NCBI RefSeq assembly: GCF_000153225.1
Contig: NZ_CH724148.1
Span: forward strand, 2,496,611-2,560,610
Direction: 5' to 3'
DNA length: 64,000 bases
Origin: Polaribacter irgensii 23-P
Lineage (GTDB): Bacteria; Bacteroidota; Bacteroidia; Flavobacteriales; Flavobacteriaceae
Every line of letters starts with the position of its first letter. Within the stretch, counting starts at the first letter, position 1. Under the pieces are notes generated by a model that was not told the origin of the DNA, ran no database searches, and was given only the letters and a program-made list of their open reading frames with translations. The position numbers were made by a program, and so were the translations under genes. Shown in pieces: positions 27,694-37,299 of this stretch.

Positions 27694-28149
27694 ATGGCAT
27701 TTTTAATCATTTTTATTACTTTTTGGGGGATGGAGTTTATGGCGTGGTTTACACACAAATATGTAATGCACGGATTTTTATGGTCAGTACACGAGGACCA
27801 CCATACCCATAACAAAGATTCATTTTTTGAGAAGAATGACGCGTTTTTCTTGATATACGCAGTGCCTTCATGGTTGTGTATTATGTTAGGCTCTATGTTT
27901 TCTGCTTGGATTGTAATGAACATAGGATTTGGAATACTTGCATATGGCATTGCTTATTTTTTAGTCCACGAAATATTTATTCATCAAAGACTCAAATGGT
28001 TTAAAAATAGTAATAATAGCTATTTAAGAGCCATACGTAGAGCACACAAAATACACCACAAACATCTAGGAAAAGAAAAAGGTGCTTGTTTTGGTATGTT
28101 AGTAGTACCCTTAAAATACTTAAAACAAGAATTGAAACAGGCGAAGTAA
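27694..28149 (+). CDS. crtZ: Beta-carotene hydroxylase CrtZ-like
   Basis: 151 residues with about four membrane helices. The fatty-acid hydroxylase-type histidine boxes are clear: HKYVMH, HEDHH, then HEIFIH and HKIHH. CrtZ adds a 3-hydroxyl to beta-ionone rings of carotenoids in the inner membrane. The next two genes are carotenoid enzymes on the same strand (155-base gap, then a 4-base overlap), so this is a pigment locus. No phytoene synthase is in the window. Confidence 0.92.
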   Translation: MAFLIIFITFWGMEFMAWFTHKYVMHGFLWSVHEDHHTHNKDSFFEKNDAFFLIYAVPSWLCIMLGSMFSAWIVMNIGFGILAYGIAYFLVHEIFIHQRLKWFKNSNNSYLRAIRRAHKIHHKHLGKEKGACFGMLVVPLKYLKQELKQAK

Positions 28150-28304
28150 TAATTTTAATACAAACAGAGATTCTACAAATTACCACTGACTCTTTACCAG
28201 TATCATTCAATTCATCTTATGCATTTTATATCGATGCTTACAAATAAAGACTGTTTCCCTAGAAGAAAATTAAAACGAAATAGAATTATAATAAACATTA
28301 CCGT

Positions 28305-29765
28305 TTGAAAAAGGCAATAATTATCGGCGCTGGAATTGCAGGAATTGCTTCAGCCATCCGTTTAAAAAATAAAGGATATCAGGTTCAAGTTTTGGAAAAA
28401 AACGCGTACCCTGGAGGGAAACTGACACAAATTCATGGAAATAACTTTCGGTTTGATGCCGGACCTTCTCTTTTTACCATGCCAAACATGGTTGCTGAAC
28501 TTTTTGAAATTTGTAACAAAAATCCTACTGATTACTTTAACTATGAACAGCTCGACGTGTTGTGCAATTACTTTTATGAAGATGGAACGCGCATCACTGC
28601 ACACGCTGATATCGATCTGTTTGCTGCAGAAATTGAACAAAATACAAGCGACTCTGCATCCAAAGTAAAACAACATCTTGCAAAGAGCAAATACATATAC
28701 AATGCAACAGAAGAACAGTTTTTAAGCAAATCACTGCACAAAATCAGTTCTTTCTTATCCTTTTCTACATTGCGAGCGCTCATAAAGTTTCCATTCTTGA
28801 ATATCTTTAATTCGATGAATGAGGTGAATGAAAAAGCATTTAAAGATTCCAAAACCATTCGCTTATTTAATAGATATGCTACTTACAACGGATCCACCCC
28901 TTACAAAGCCCCAGGTATTTTAAATATTATTCCACATTTAGAGTTTGGATTGGGTGCCTATTTACCGAAAGGTGGCATGCACGAAATTACTAATAGCTTG
29001 GTGCGTTTAGCAAAAGAAATAGGTGTTGAGTTTCATTTTAACCAAGAAGTAAATAGCATAACAACAACTAAAAATATTGCTACAAGCGTAGTTACAGCGT
29101 CTCACAAGTTCGCTACAGATGTGGTTATATGCAATGCAGACATTCACAATGTTTATGAAAAACTAATACCTTCTGCTAAAAAATTAAAAAAAGTAGATAA
29201 ACAAGAACGATCAAGCTCTGCTCTTATTTTTTACTGGGGTATTGATAAAGAGTTTCCTGAATTAGACGTGCACAACATTTTATTTACGGAGGATTATAAA
29301 AAAGAATTTGAGCATATTTTCAACTCTAAAACAATCTACGAAGATCCTACTGTATACATAAACATCACTAGTAAACGCATTAAAGAAGATGCTCCAAAAG
29401 GCAAAGAAAACTGGTTTGTTATGATAAATGTTCCCTCTGTGTATGGACAAAATTGGGATGAAATGATAGCCACCGCAAGAAAAAACATATTGCAAAAAAT
29501 TTCTAAAAATTTAGGAGTAGATATTGAAGACCTTATCGAGTTCGAAGAGCAACTAACACCTCAACTAATTCAAGACAAAACCTATTCCTATAAAGGCTCC
29601 TTATACGGAACTTCAAGCAATAATAGATTTGCTGCATTTTTTCGTCATAAAAACTTTTCTTCTCAGTTTAAAAATCTTTATTTTTGTGGAGGAAGTGTGC
29701 ACCCCGGTGGAGGCATTCCTTTAGCGCTATCCTCAGCAAAAATTATTGACAAATTAATTAGATGA
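28305..29765 (+). CDS. crtD: Carotenoid desaturase, CrtD/CrtI family (probably 1-hydroxycarotenoid 3,4-desaturase)
   Basis: 486 residues starting at TTG (28305); no nearby ATG gives the FAD site. N-terminal dinucleotide fold IIGAGIAGIASAIRL and LEKNAYPGGKL; FDAGPSLFTMP is the substrate-side segment, with TMP following DAGPS as in CrtD-type enzymes rather than phytoene desaturases. The C-terminal FCGGSVHPGGGIPLALSSAK closes the FAD site. Its partner gene is CruF-like and overlaps by 4 bases; CruF (1',2'-hydratase) and CrtD (3',4'-desaturase) act one after the other in saproxanthin/myxol synthesis. CrtI cannot be excluded from sequence alone. Confidence 0.7.
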   Translation: MKKAIIIGAGIAGIASAIRLKNKGYQVQVLEKNAYPGGKLTQIHGNNFRFDAGPSLFTMPNMVAELFEICNKNPTDYFNYEQLDVLCNYFYEDGTRITAHADIDLFAAEIEQNTSDSASKVKQHLAKSKYIYNATEEQFLSKSLHKISSFLSFSTLRALIKFPFLNIFNSMNEVNEKAFKDSKTIRLFNRYATYNGSTPYKAPGILNIIPHLEFGLGAYLPKGGMHEITNSLVRLAKEIGVEFHFNQEVNSITTTKNIATSVVTASHKFATDVVICNADIHNVYEKLIPSAKKLKKVDKQERSSSALIFYWGIDKEFPELDVHNILFTEDYKKEFEHIFNSKTIYEDPTVYINITSKRIKEDAPKGKENWFVMINVPSVYGQNWDEMIATARKNILQKISKNLGVDIEDLIEFEEQLTPQLIQDKTYSYKGSLYGTSSNNRFAAFFRHKNFSSQFKNLYFCGGSVHPGGGIPLALSSAKIIDKLIR

Positions 29766-30403
29766 TAAAAAAAATCTCAAAAGAAAAGCAGTGGATAGGA
29801 CTTTTGCTTTTATTCTACTTTTTTGGATTGCTTGGAATGTCTTTTGAAACTTATAAAGACTTATTTTTACCGCTTACCCCACTTAATTTAATACTTACAT
29901 TATTCGTTTTTTATAAATTAAACAAAGACTACAGTCTAAAGTTTTTTATTCTTTCCACACTTATTTTTTTAATTGGATTTTCAGTAGAGGCTATTGGAGT
30001 GGCCACAGGCATTTTGTTTGGATCCTATACATATGGCAGTGTTTTCGGATTTAAAATTTTTGAAACACCACTCCTTATTGGAGTTAACTGGCTATTTTTA
30101 GCGCTTAGCACTTATGGTGTTGTGCAATATTTCACAAAAAAAGCACTTTGGCTAATTTTACTCCCAGCTTTGTTAATGACAGCGTTAGATTTTTTAGTAG
30201 AGCCCGTAGCAGTACATCTTGGTTTTTGGCATTGGGAAAACGATATCATTCCATTGCAAAATTATGGTATGTGGTTTCTTACGAGTGTTGCCATTCACGC
30301 GATGACCTATCTCTTTCGTCCAAAAATAAACTCGAAAATTAGCTTTGTTATTGTGAGTGTACAACTCTTGTTCTTCGGTATATTGAGTCTACTGATAGCA
30401 TAA
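29762..30403 (+). CDS. cruF: CruF-like carotenoid biosynthesis membrane protein (DUF422)
   Basis: 213 residues, about seven membrane helices. The DUF422/carotenoid biosynthesis signature is visible in FSVEAIGVATGILFGSYTYG, ETPLLIGVNWLFL, ALDFLVEPVAVHLGFWHWE and QNYGMWFLTS. CruF adds water at the 1',2' end of acyclic carotenoid termini. The start ATG overlaps the stop of the desaturase gene (ATGA), showing translational coupling. Some family members are C50 carotenoid or lycopene cyclase-like, so the exact reaction is inferred from context. Confidence 0.75.
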   Translation: MIKKISKEKQWIGLLLLFYFFGLLGMSFETYKDLFLPLTPLNLILTLFVFYKLNKDYSLKFFILSTLIFLIGFSVEAIGVATGILFGSYTYGSVFGFKIFETPLLIGVNWLFLALSTYGVVQYFTKKALWLILLPALLMTALDFLVEPVAVHLGFWHWENDIIPLQNYGMWFLTSVAIHAMTYLFRPKINSKISFVIVSVQLLFFGILSLLIA

Positions 30404-30473
30404 ATTGGTATACTACAAGGAAGACCAAAGTAGCGCCATAAATTATAGGCTACGAATCTCCTCTAGATATATA

Positions 30474-31505
30474 CTAATTTTTCAATATTGCTTTGTTTAT
30501 CTTTTTAATCAAACCTGGCCCTTCATATATAAAACCCGTATAAATTTGTACTAAATCTGCACCAGCGTTGATTTTCTCAAGTGCATCTTCGGCTGAGTGA
30601 ATACCACCCACCCCAATAATTGGAAAAGATTTGTTTGATTTCTCTGACAAGTATTTAATTACTTGGGTACTTTTATTCTTTATTGGTTGGCCACTTATCC
30701 CTCCATTACCTATTTCCTTCAAACGCTCTTCAGAAGCTTTTAAATGATCCCTGGTGATCGATGTATTGGAAGCAATCACACCATCAATTTTTGTCTCTGC
30801 CACCAAATCTATAATTTCATCCAATTGTACGGTATTTAAATCCGGTGAAATTTTCAATAGAATGGGTTTCTTTATTTTAAATCGCTGGTTTTCTTTTTGA
30901 CATTCTGAAATTAACTCAATTAAATAATCTTTATCATTCAACTTCACATCACTTGCTACATTCGGACAACTCACATTCAACGCGAAGTAATCCACAAAAG
31001 GATGCAGTTCTCGAAACACATCTAAATAATCTGAAGTATATCCTAGGGGGCTGGTATCTGTATTTTTACCAACATTACCACCGATGATTACTTTGTGCTT
31101 GTTTTTTTTTAAGTTCTTAATTACGTTTGCCACTCCATCATTATTGAAGCCCATACGATTGATAATTCCATTGTCTTCTTGCAATCTGAACAGTCTTTTC
31201 TTTGGATTCCCGGTTTGTTCTTTTGGCGTGATGGTGCCAATTTCTATAAAACCAAAACCAAAATTTGCCAACTCGTTGTAAAGTACTGCGTTCTTGTCAA
31301 AACCAGCAGCCAAACCAACTGGATTTCTAAAGTGCAATCCAAATAAATTGCGCTCTAATTTTTTATCATTAATTTGATATAATTTTCTAAACAATCCAGG
31401 TACTAATGGAATTTTACATAAAACTCTGATTAGAGAAAACGTAAAATAATGTACTTTTTCTGGATCAAATAAAAATAAAAACGGTCGGATTGTTAATTTA
31501 TACAC
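30474..31505 (-). CDS. pyrD: Dihydroorotate dehydrogenase, class 2-like, with cysteine at the catalytic base position
   Basis: 343 residues. Overall class 2 (quinone-linked) layout: an N-terminal helical membrane-binding segment (1-40), then a TIM barrel with [26 protein letters not shown] and [15 protein letters not shown]. It oxidises dihydroorotate in pyrimidine synthesis and passes electrons to quinone. At the active-site loop the sequence is NVSCPN: Cys180 stands where class 2 enzymes use Ser and class 1 enzymes use Cys. pheT lies upstream on the same strand. Confidence 0.93.
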   Translation of the reverse strand: MYKLTIRPFLFLFDPEKVHYFTFSLIRVLCKIPLVPGLFRKLYQINDKKLERNLFGLHFRNPVGLAAGFDKNAVLYNELANFGFGFIEIGTITPKEQTGNPKKRLFRLQEDNGIINRMGFNNDGVANVIKNLKKNKHKVIIGGNVGKNTDTSPLGYTSDYLDVFRELHPFVDYFALNVSCPNVASDVKLNDKDYLIELISECQKENQRFKIKKPILLKISPDLNTVQLDEIIDLVAETKIDGVIASNTSITRDHLKASEERLKEIGNGGISGQPIKNKSTQVIKYLSEKSNKSFPIIGVGGIHSAEDALEKINAGADLVQIYTGFIYEGPGLIKKINKAILKN

Positions 31506-31571
31506 TAGCTATATGGTTTTTCTTACATTACTTAGCAAAAACAAGACTATGAGTGCAGGATGCCCCTCATT

Positions 31572-33998
31572 TTATCTCAACACAGCTTGCACATTTTTTT
31601 CAAATGTTTGCTGTAGTTTCTGCATTACTTTGTCAATTTGTTTGTCTGTTAATGTTTTTGTTTCATCTTGAATTAAAAAACTAACCGCATAGGACTTTTT
31701 ACCTGTTGGCAATTTATCTCCTTCATACACATCAAATAAATCTACCTCTTTTAATAAAATCTTTTCAGACTGAAAAGCCAAATTATAGATCTCTCTGAAT
31801 TCAACTTTGGCATCTAATAACAAAGCTAAATCTCGCTTTACTGAAGGGAATTTAGGCAAATCAACTACTTTTATATTCTTATTCCCGGTCAACTTTAAAA
31901 TAAGATCCCAATTAAAGTCAGCAAATAAAACATCTTGTTTGATTCCAAACTCTTTTAGAAGCCCCTCTTTTATCACGCCGAGATCTACCAACTTCATTTT
32001 ACCGAGACTCAAGGTAATTCCCTCTGAAAAAATATCTTGTTTCGTTGGTGTGGTTTTTAACTGATCAATTCCCAAACGTTCAAACAAACTATTCACAATT
32101 CCTTTCAAATAGAAAAAATCAACGACTTTGTTCTCTTTGCTCCAACTTTCAGCAGCTCTGTTGCCTGAAAGGAACAAAGTAAGATGCTTATTTTCTTGAT
32201 ACTTTTCATTAAACTTATGATAGGTTTTCCCATATTCATAAAATTTCAATGCGTTATTTTTTCTATTTATATTATAAGAGACAGACTCTAAGCCGCTAAA
32301 TAACATCGATTGACGCAATACTTTTAAGTCATTACTTAAAGGGTTTACAATTGCGACACTCGCCTCTTCCTGTATGTTTTCCGACAACTCCGCGTAAGCT
32401 GGTTTTGTCAAAGAATTTGCCATCGTCTCATTAAAACCTAAAGAAGTCAAGTGATTTGATGTTACGTTTTCAATTTTTGTATACTTATTGAAGTCAAAAG
32501 AAACCGAAGTATTTAATTTGTGTGAAAACTCAATATTATTATAGCCATACACCCTTAAAATCTCCTCAATAATATCTGCTTCTCTCTGAACGTCCGTTCT
32601 GTAAGATGGAATTGTTAAACCCAATCCTCCTTCTGTTTCACTGTTTATTTTAATTTCTAAAGATGCTAATATCTTTTTTATAGTTTCTTTCGGTATTTCC
32701 TGTCCTATCAAACGATACGCATTTTCGTAGGAAAGAAAAACTTGATAATCCTCAATTTTTTCAGGATAAAAATCAGAAATATCAGACCCCATTTTCCCAC
32801 CAGAATACTCCTTAATTAAAAGAGCTGCTCTTTTTAAAGCATATTTAGTTAAATTAATATCTATGCCTCTTTCAAAACGAAAAGAAGCATCTGTGTTTAA
32901 TGCGTGCCTTTTTGCTGTTTTTCTAATAAATACAGGATTAAAATATGCACTTTCTAAAAAAATTGATGTCGTATGCTCTGAAACACTAGAAATACTGCCT
33001 CCAAATACACCAGCGATACACAGTGGTGTGGCATCCGAATCACAAATCATAATATCTTCAGAAGAAAGGGTTCTTTCCACACCATCTAGTGTTGTAAACT
33101 TTGTTCCTTCCTGCAGTGTTTTCACAAGAATCTTATTCCCTTTTATCTTTTGAGCATCAAAAGCGTGCAAGGGTTGCCCTAATTCGTGTAGAACATAATT
33201 TGTAATATCTACAATATTATTTTTTGGAGTAATCCCAATTGCCTTTAACTTATTTTGAATCCATTCTGGTGAGTCTTTGATCGTTACATCGGTAATTGAT
33301 ATTCCACAATACCGCGGAGCGTGCTCTCTTTTCTCTATCTCTACGTCAAAACGGAGTGTTCTTTCATCTACATGAAAATCACTTACAGAAGGAGATATTA
33401 ATTCTAAATTAATATCCTGTTGCATCAGACCTGCACGCAAATCTCTAGCAACTCCAAAATGACTCATCGCATCTGATCTATTGGGTGTTAAGCCAATTTC
33501 AAAAATTTCGTCTATTTCAATTTTGAAAACCTCTGCAACTGCAACGCCTGGTTTTAAAGTAGCCTCCAACACCATAATCCCGTCATGACCTGTTCCAAGT
33601 CCTAATTCGTCCTCCGCACAAATCATTCCATGACTTTCTTCCCCTCTAATTTTGCCTTTTTTTATTTTAAATCCAACGCCCTTGTCGTCATATAAAGTAG
33701 TTCCAATGGTCGCTACGGGCACTTTCTGACCAACGGTTACATTGGCTGCTCCACAAACAATTTGGACGGGTATTCCCAATCCTAAATCTACCGTGGTTAC
33801 TTTTAAACGATCTGCATTTGGATGCTGTATACAAGTTAAAATTTCACCGACAACAATGCCTTTTAAACCTCCTTTAATTGCCTCTTTTGTTTCAATACCT
33901 TCGACCTCTAAACCTAAGTCTGTCAATAATTCACCGGTCTTTATGGCATCCCAATCTATTTGTAAAAACTGCTTCAGCCAATTGTATGATATCTTCAT
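31572..33998 (-). CDS. pheT: Phenylalanine-tRNA ligase beta subunit
   Basis: 808 residues, full bacterial length. N-terminal tRNA-binding (OB) domain near 40-150 with HPNADRLKV, B3/B4 editing domain with HAFDAQKIKG, B5 domain, a catalytic-like core (RREADIIEEILRVYGYNNI type) and the C-terminal ferredoxin-like anticodon domain (FPSVKRDLALLLD). With PheS it charges tRNA-Phe; pheS is not in the window. A -7 element TAAATTTG lies at 34024-34031 on the minus strand. Confidence 0.97.
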   Translation of the reverse strand: MKISYNWLKQFLQIDWDAIKTGELLTDLGLEVEGIETKEAIKGGLKGIVVGEILTCIQHPNADRLKVTTVDLGLGIPVQIVCGAANVTVGQKVPVATIGTTLYDDKGVGFKIKKGKIRGEESHGMICAEDELGLGTGHDGIMVLEATLKPGVAVAEVFKIEIDEIFEIGLTPNRSDAMSHFGVARDLRAGLMQQDINLELISPSVSDFHVDERTLRFDVEIEKREHAPRYCGISITDVTIKDSPEWIQNKLKAIGITPKNNIVDITNYVLHELGQPLHAFDAQKIKGNKILVKTLQEGTKFTTLDGVERTLSSEDIMICDSDATPLCIAGVFGGSISSVSEHTTSIFLESAYFNPVFIRKTAKRHALNTDASFRFERGIDINLTKYALKRAALLIKEYSGGKMGSDISDFYPEKIEDYQVFLSYENAYRLIGQEIPKETIKKILASLEIKINSETEGGLGLTIPSYRTDVQREADIIEEILRVYGYNNIEFSHKLNTSVSFDFNKYTKIENVTSNHLTSLGFNETMANSLTKPAYAELSENIQEEASVAIVNPLSNDLKVLRQSMLFSGLESVSYNINRKNNALKFYEYGKTYHKFNEKYQENKHLTLFLSGNRAAESWSKENKVVDFFYLKGIVNSLFERLGIDQLKTTPTKQDIFSEGITLSLGKMKLVDLGVIKEGLLKEFGIKQDVLFADFNWDLILKLTGNKNIKVVDLPKFPSVKRDLALLLDAKVEFREIYNLAFQSEKILLKEVDLFDVYEGDKLPTGKKSYAVSFLIQDETKTLTDKQIDKVMQKLQQTFEKNVQAVLR

Positions 33999-34294
33999 AA
34001 TCTGTTTTGTAGATTTTCAAAAGCAAATTTAACCAATTTTTGCGGATTACGTTCGTAAAAGCGATGATAATAGACCTGTATTCCCTAAATACATACGTTT
34101 GTGAAAGATTCTAAATACACTTTTTTAAAAGTCTATTTATTGTCATTGCCTGTCCATAGATTGGACCTCTTAACTCGCAAAACTGTTTAAAAATGATTTT
34201 TACTTTCTTAAAAGAATTATTTATACCGCATTTAAACAAGGCAAACTCACTTGACCAGCTAACAAACTAAACCAGTATTTATTCTCTGAAAAGA

Positions 34295-34852
34295 TTAAAG
34301 AAAAAAACGTCTCTCTATCTTTTTAAAAAGCAAAAAATAGAGGTTTCCAAAAATTATTCCAATCAAAATTCCCACAAAAATATCTATTGGGAAATGAATA
34401 CCTAAATACAATCTACTATAGGCAAAAATTAATGGAAAAATAAGGAGGGCATACACATACTTGTACTGCTCCCTTAATAAAAGAATTACAAAGACCGAGA
34501 AAAAAGTAGAGGTAGTTGCATGACCCGACATAAAACTATAGCTCTGTGGACTGATAAGCGTTCGCAGTAAGTATTTTATTTCAGGATCATTATTAGGCCT
34601 TAGTCGTTCAAATGAGTTTTTTATTAGGTTTGTAAACTGATCTGAAAACGCAACGAGTAAAATCATGAAAAGTAATGCAAAGCCACCACGTTTCCATCCG
34701 AAAGTTTTAAAAACTAAGTAAATAATAAGAACAAATAACGGTGACCAACTTAACTGGTTGGTGATTGATAACCACAAAAAGTCCCACTTCTCACTACCTA
34801 AATTATTAAGGTAAGTTAATAAAATTTTGTCTTGTTGAATAATGTCTAGCAA
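34295..34852 (-). CDS. PAP2-family membrane phosphatase
   Basis: 185 residues with about five membrane helices. All three PAP2 motifs are present: KNSFERLRP (K-x6-RP), FMSGHAT (SGH), and SRLYLGIHFPID (SR-x5-H-x3-D). Such enzymes remove phosphate from lipid pyrophosphates (undecaprenyl-PP) or phosphatidic acids at the outer side of the inner membrane. Last gene of the minus-strand operon, one base after the cyclophilin/FKBP fusion gene. Confidence 0.9.
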   Translation of the reverse strand: MLDIIQQDKILLTYLNNLGSEKWDFLWLSITNQLSWSPLFVLIIYLVFKTFGWKRGGFALLFMILLVAFSDQFTNLIKNSFERLRPNNDPEIKYLLRTLISPQSYSFMSGHATTSTFFSVFVILLLREQYKYVYALLIFPLIFAYSRLYLGIHFPIDIFVGILIGIIFGNLYFLLFKKIERRFFL

Positions 34853-34853
34853 A

Positions 34854-36020
34854 CTAATAATTTATTTTTAAAATTTCTACTTCAAAAACTAAATCTGATT
34901 TCGCTGGAAATGGTCCGAATTTCTTAGTCCCAAAACCAATCATGTAAGGAATAAATAAACGTGCTTTTTCACCTTCTCTTAAAGAAAGTAGCCCTTCTTT
35001 TAGACCGCTAATCATCGGTCTTGCAGTATCGTTCAAATCGAAAACAGTGGGTTTCCCAATGTCTTTAGAAGATTTTACTCTTTTTCCGTCCGCAGTAAAT
35101 ACAATATAATTTACACTCACTTTTTGAGGCATTAAAATGCGCTTTCCAGAAGTTTCTCTTAGCATTAAAATCCTTAATCCCGTTCCTGTTTTCTGAGCTT
35201 TTGATTCCTTTTTTTCTTTTAAAAAAATGGCTTTCTTTTCTAAATAAATGGCATATCTTTTTTCTTCTGCAACTTCATTTTTAGCTTTTGCTTCTTTAAC
35301 TTTGTTGCCTTCAGCAACCTTGAACTTCGACTCTTCCCTTTCAAAAACTTCGGCAGCATTAAAATTCTTTGCAGCAGCACCAATTCTTATAATTTCAATG
35401 GTGTTAATTGTATCATTTCGTTCAATTTTATTCACAACAGACATTCGTGCCGACCGTATTTCATTTTTTAATTGCAAAGAATCTAAAAAATTCTTTTCCA
35501 GTTCTTTGCGCTCTATTGAATTTATAATCGTTTTGCCAAAGACACTGTGCTTTCCATTCAAATGGGGAATTGCTCTGTGTGTAATAAAAAACTGAGTGTT
35601 ATTTGTAGCGATGCCGCCATTGGCCATCGAAAATACTCCTTGGTCATCGTGTTTATAAAATAAATTTCCACGGGGATCTTTCGGAAATTCGTCTGTAAAC
35701 ACATAACCAACACTTTTTTTCCCCGCTGCGGTAAAACCACCGCCTTGAATTACAAAATTAGGAACAACTCTATGAAAAATAATACCTTGATAAAAATTTT
35801 TACCTTTTAGAGAATCTGGAAGTTGCCTGTTAGTACCCTCCACTAGAGCCACAAAATTAGCCACAGTTTTGGGTACCTTTTCAGCATATAATTCTAATAA
35901 AATAGTTCCTTTATTAGTTTCTATTTCTGCATACATTCCCTCCTTTAGTTCTTTATACTTTGCAGGGATACATCCGATAAATAGAACACAAAATAAAAAG
36001 AGAGATCGTACTTGTTTCAT
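34854..36020 (-). CDS. Dual peptidyl-prolyl isomerase lipoprotein: cyclophilin plus FKBP
   Basis: 388 residues. A lipoprotein signal (LFIGC, Cys17) is followed by a cyclophilin domain (about 28-200; FHRVVPNFVIQGGG, MANGGIATNNTQFFIT, HSVFGK), a charged coiled linker (about 205-285), and an FKBP-type domain (about 290-388; GLKEGLLSLREGEKARLFIPYMIGFG, DLVFEVEIL). Two unrelated prolyl isomerase folds in one chain is a rare layout. It should work at the periplasmic face or outer membrane as a folding helper. Four bases separate it from the upstream FKBP gene. Confidence 0.9.
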   Translation of the reverse strand: MKQVRSLFLFCVLFIGCIPAKYKELKEGMYAEIETNKGTILLELYAEKVPKTVANFVALVEGTNRQLPDSLKGKNFYQGIIFHRVVPNFVIQGGGFTAAGKKSVGYVFTDEFPKDPRGNLFYKHDDQGVFSMANGGIATNNTQFFITHRAIPHLNGKHSVFGKTIINSIERKELEKNFLDSLQLKNEIRSARMSVVNKIERNDTINTIEIIRIGAAAKNFNAAEVFEREESKFKVAEGNKVKEAKAKNEVAEEKRYAIYLEKKAIFLKEKKESKAQKTGTGLRILMLRETSGKRILMPQKVSVNYIVFTADGKRVKSSKDIGKPTVFDLNDTARPMISGLKEGLLSLREGEKARLFIPYMIGFGTKKFGPFPAKSDLVFEVEILKINY

Positions 36021-36023
36021 CCT

Positions 36024-36752
36024 TTAATTTAAAACTTCTAGTAATTCAACTTCAAATACTAAAGTAGAAAAAGGTTTTATATCTTGTCCTTTTTGTTGCG
36101 CCCCGTATGCTAATTCTTGTGGTATAAAGAATTTATATTTTGATCCTTGATTCATCAATTGAACACCTTCTGTCCAACCTTTAATTACTTGGCTTAATCC
36201 AAAATCAGCAGGCGTTTTTCTATCTACAGAACTGTCAAAAACTTTTCCCTCTATATTGGTTCCATGGTAATGCACCTTCACGCGCGTAGTCGGTCCTGAT
36301 GGCTTTTCACCTGAGCCTTCTTTCATTACTAAGTATTGTAAGCCACTAGCCGTAGTTTGCACTCCAGCTCTCGTTTTGTTTTCTATTAAAAAATCTTCGC
36401 CAATCTTTTTGTTCTCTGCAAAATTTGTTTCCGCTAATTCAGCTGCTTTGGCTTGCTGCTCTTTCATTTGAGCTTGTTGCTTCTTTTGAAAGTATGCACT
36501 CAAAACATTTTGAATGTCTTTTGTTTCAATTAATAAATTAGTAGAATCCAGTCCATTTCTAATTCCCTGATTTAAAAGTGATTTATTTACTTCACTGAAA
36601 TTAGATTTTAACTGACTGGACATGCTCAATCCAACAGCATAACTTACAGAATCTAATTCCGTTTTTAACGATTTTACTTCTTTCACTTGATTTCCACAAG
36701 AAAACAAGGTTACTGACACTGCTAATACTGCTAAATTTTTTACGATCTTCAT
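36024..36752 (-). CDS. FKBP-type peptidyl-prolyl isomerase lipoprotein (Mip-like)
   Basis: 242 residues. Lipoprotein signal ending LFSC (Cys19); an N-terminal helical dimerisation domain (about 30-115; LDSVSYAVGLSMSSQLK, YFQKKQQAQMKEQQ) and a C-terminal FKBP domain (about 130-242; VKVHYHGTNIEGKVFDSS, GWTEGVQLM, FFIPQELAYGAQ). Resembles Mip/FkpA periplasmic chaperones. Lies between gldI (10-base gap) and the dual PPIase gene. Confidence 0.93.
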   Translation of the reverse strand: MKIVKNLAVLAVSVTLFSCGNQVKEVKSLKTELDSVSYAVGLSMSSQLKSNFSEVNKSLLNQGIRNGLDSTNLLIETKDIQNVLSAYFQKKQQAQMKEQQAKAAELAETNFAENKKIGEDFLIENKTRAGVQTTASGLQYLVMKEGSGEKPSGPTTRVKVHYHGTNIEGKVFDSSVDRKTPADFGLSQVIKGWTEGVQLMNQGSKYKFFIPQELAYGAQQKGQDIKPFSTLVFEVELLEVLN

Positions 36753-36762
36753 TTGGCTTAAT

Positions 36763-37299
36763 TTAATTTTTATTATTTAATAATGTTACGGTACTTATAA
36801 TGGTTGTGTTCATTTCAATTTTATTTCCATCTCCAAAAACACCAAAGGCGTTGTAAGACGGAATTACAAATGTAATTGTTTCTCCGACTTTCATCAATTT
36901 AATTCCTTTCTGAATTCCAGAAATAAAATCTTCTTGATCTATTTTGTATGTTCGAATACCTAATTCTTCTTTCGCATAAATCACAGAATTCTTTAAATTT
37001 CTAATATCGTAATAAAATTCAACAAGATCTCCTGTTTTTGGCGTTGTTGTTTGTCCGTCTATTTTCGTATTGTATGCATACCAAAATCCATTTGCCGATG
37101 TTTTATAATTTAAGATTGTATCGCGAGAAATGAAACGAAGAATTTCACTTTCCTCAAATTCTATCAACCGCTTGGACGCTTCAACACTCTTTTGAAAACT
37201 CGTTGTAGACGGTTTTGGGTTTATAGGTCTTCGAGGCTGAGAATTTGCACAGCTTAGTAAGATGAAAAGCAACAAAAAGACAACAATCTTATGCATCAT
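36763..37299 (-). CDS. gldI: Gliding motility lipoprotein GldI (FKBP-type isomerase)
   Basis: 178 residues (codon 2 is also ATG). Lipoprotein signal LLSC, a flexible Pro-rich stretch (PRRPINPKPS), then an FKBP-like domain with TGDLVEFYYDIRN, GIQKGIKLMKVGETITFVIPSYNAFG. GldI is a prolyl isomerase lipoprotein needed for gliding and T9SS function in Flavobacterium johnsoniae. It overlaps the upstream DHH gene by 11 bases, so the two are translationally linked, and a T9SS cargo (the subtilase at 51141-52763) occurs in this window. Confidence 0.85.
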   Translation of the reverse strand: MMHKIVVFLLLFILLSCANSQPRRPINPKPSTTSFQKSVEASKRLIEFEESEILRFISRDTILNYKTSANGFWYAYNTKIDGQTTTPKTGDLVEFYYDIRNLKNSVIYAKEELGIRTYKIDQEDFISGIQKGIKLMKVGETITFVIPSYNAFGVFGDGNKIEMNTTIISTVTLLNNKN

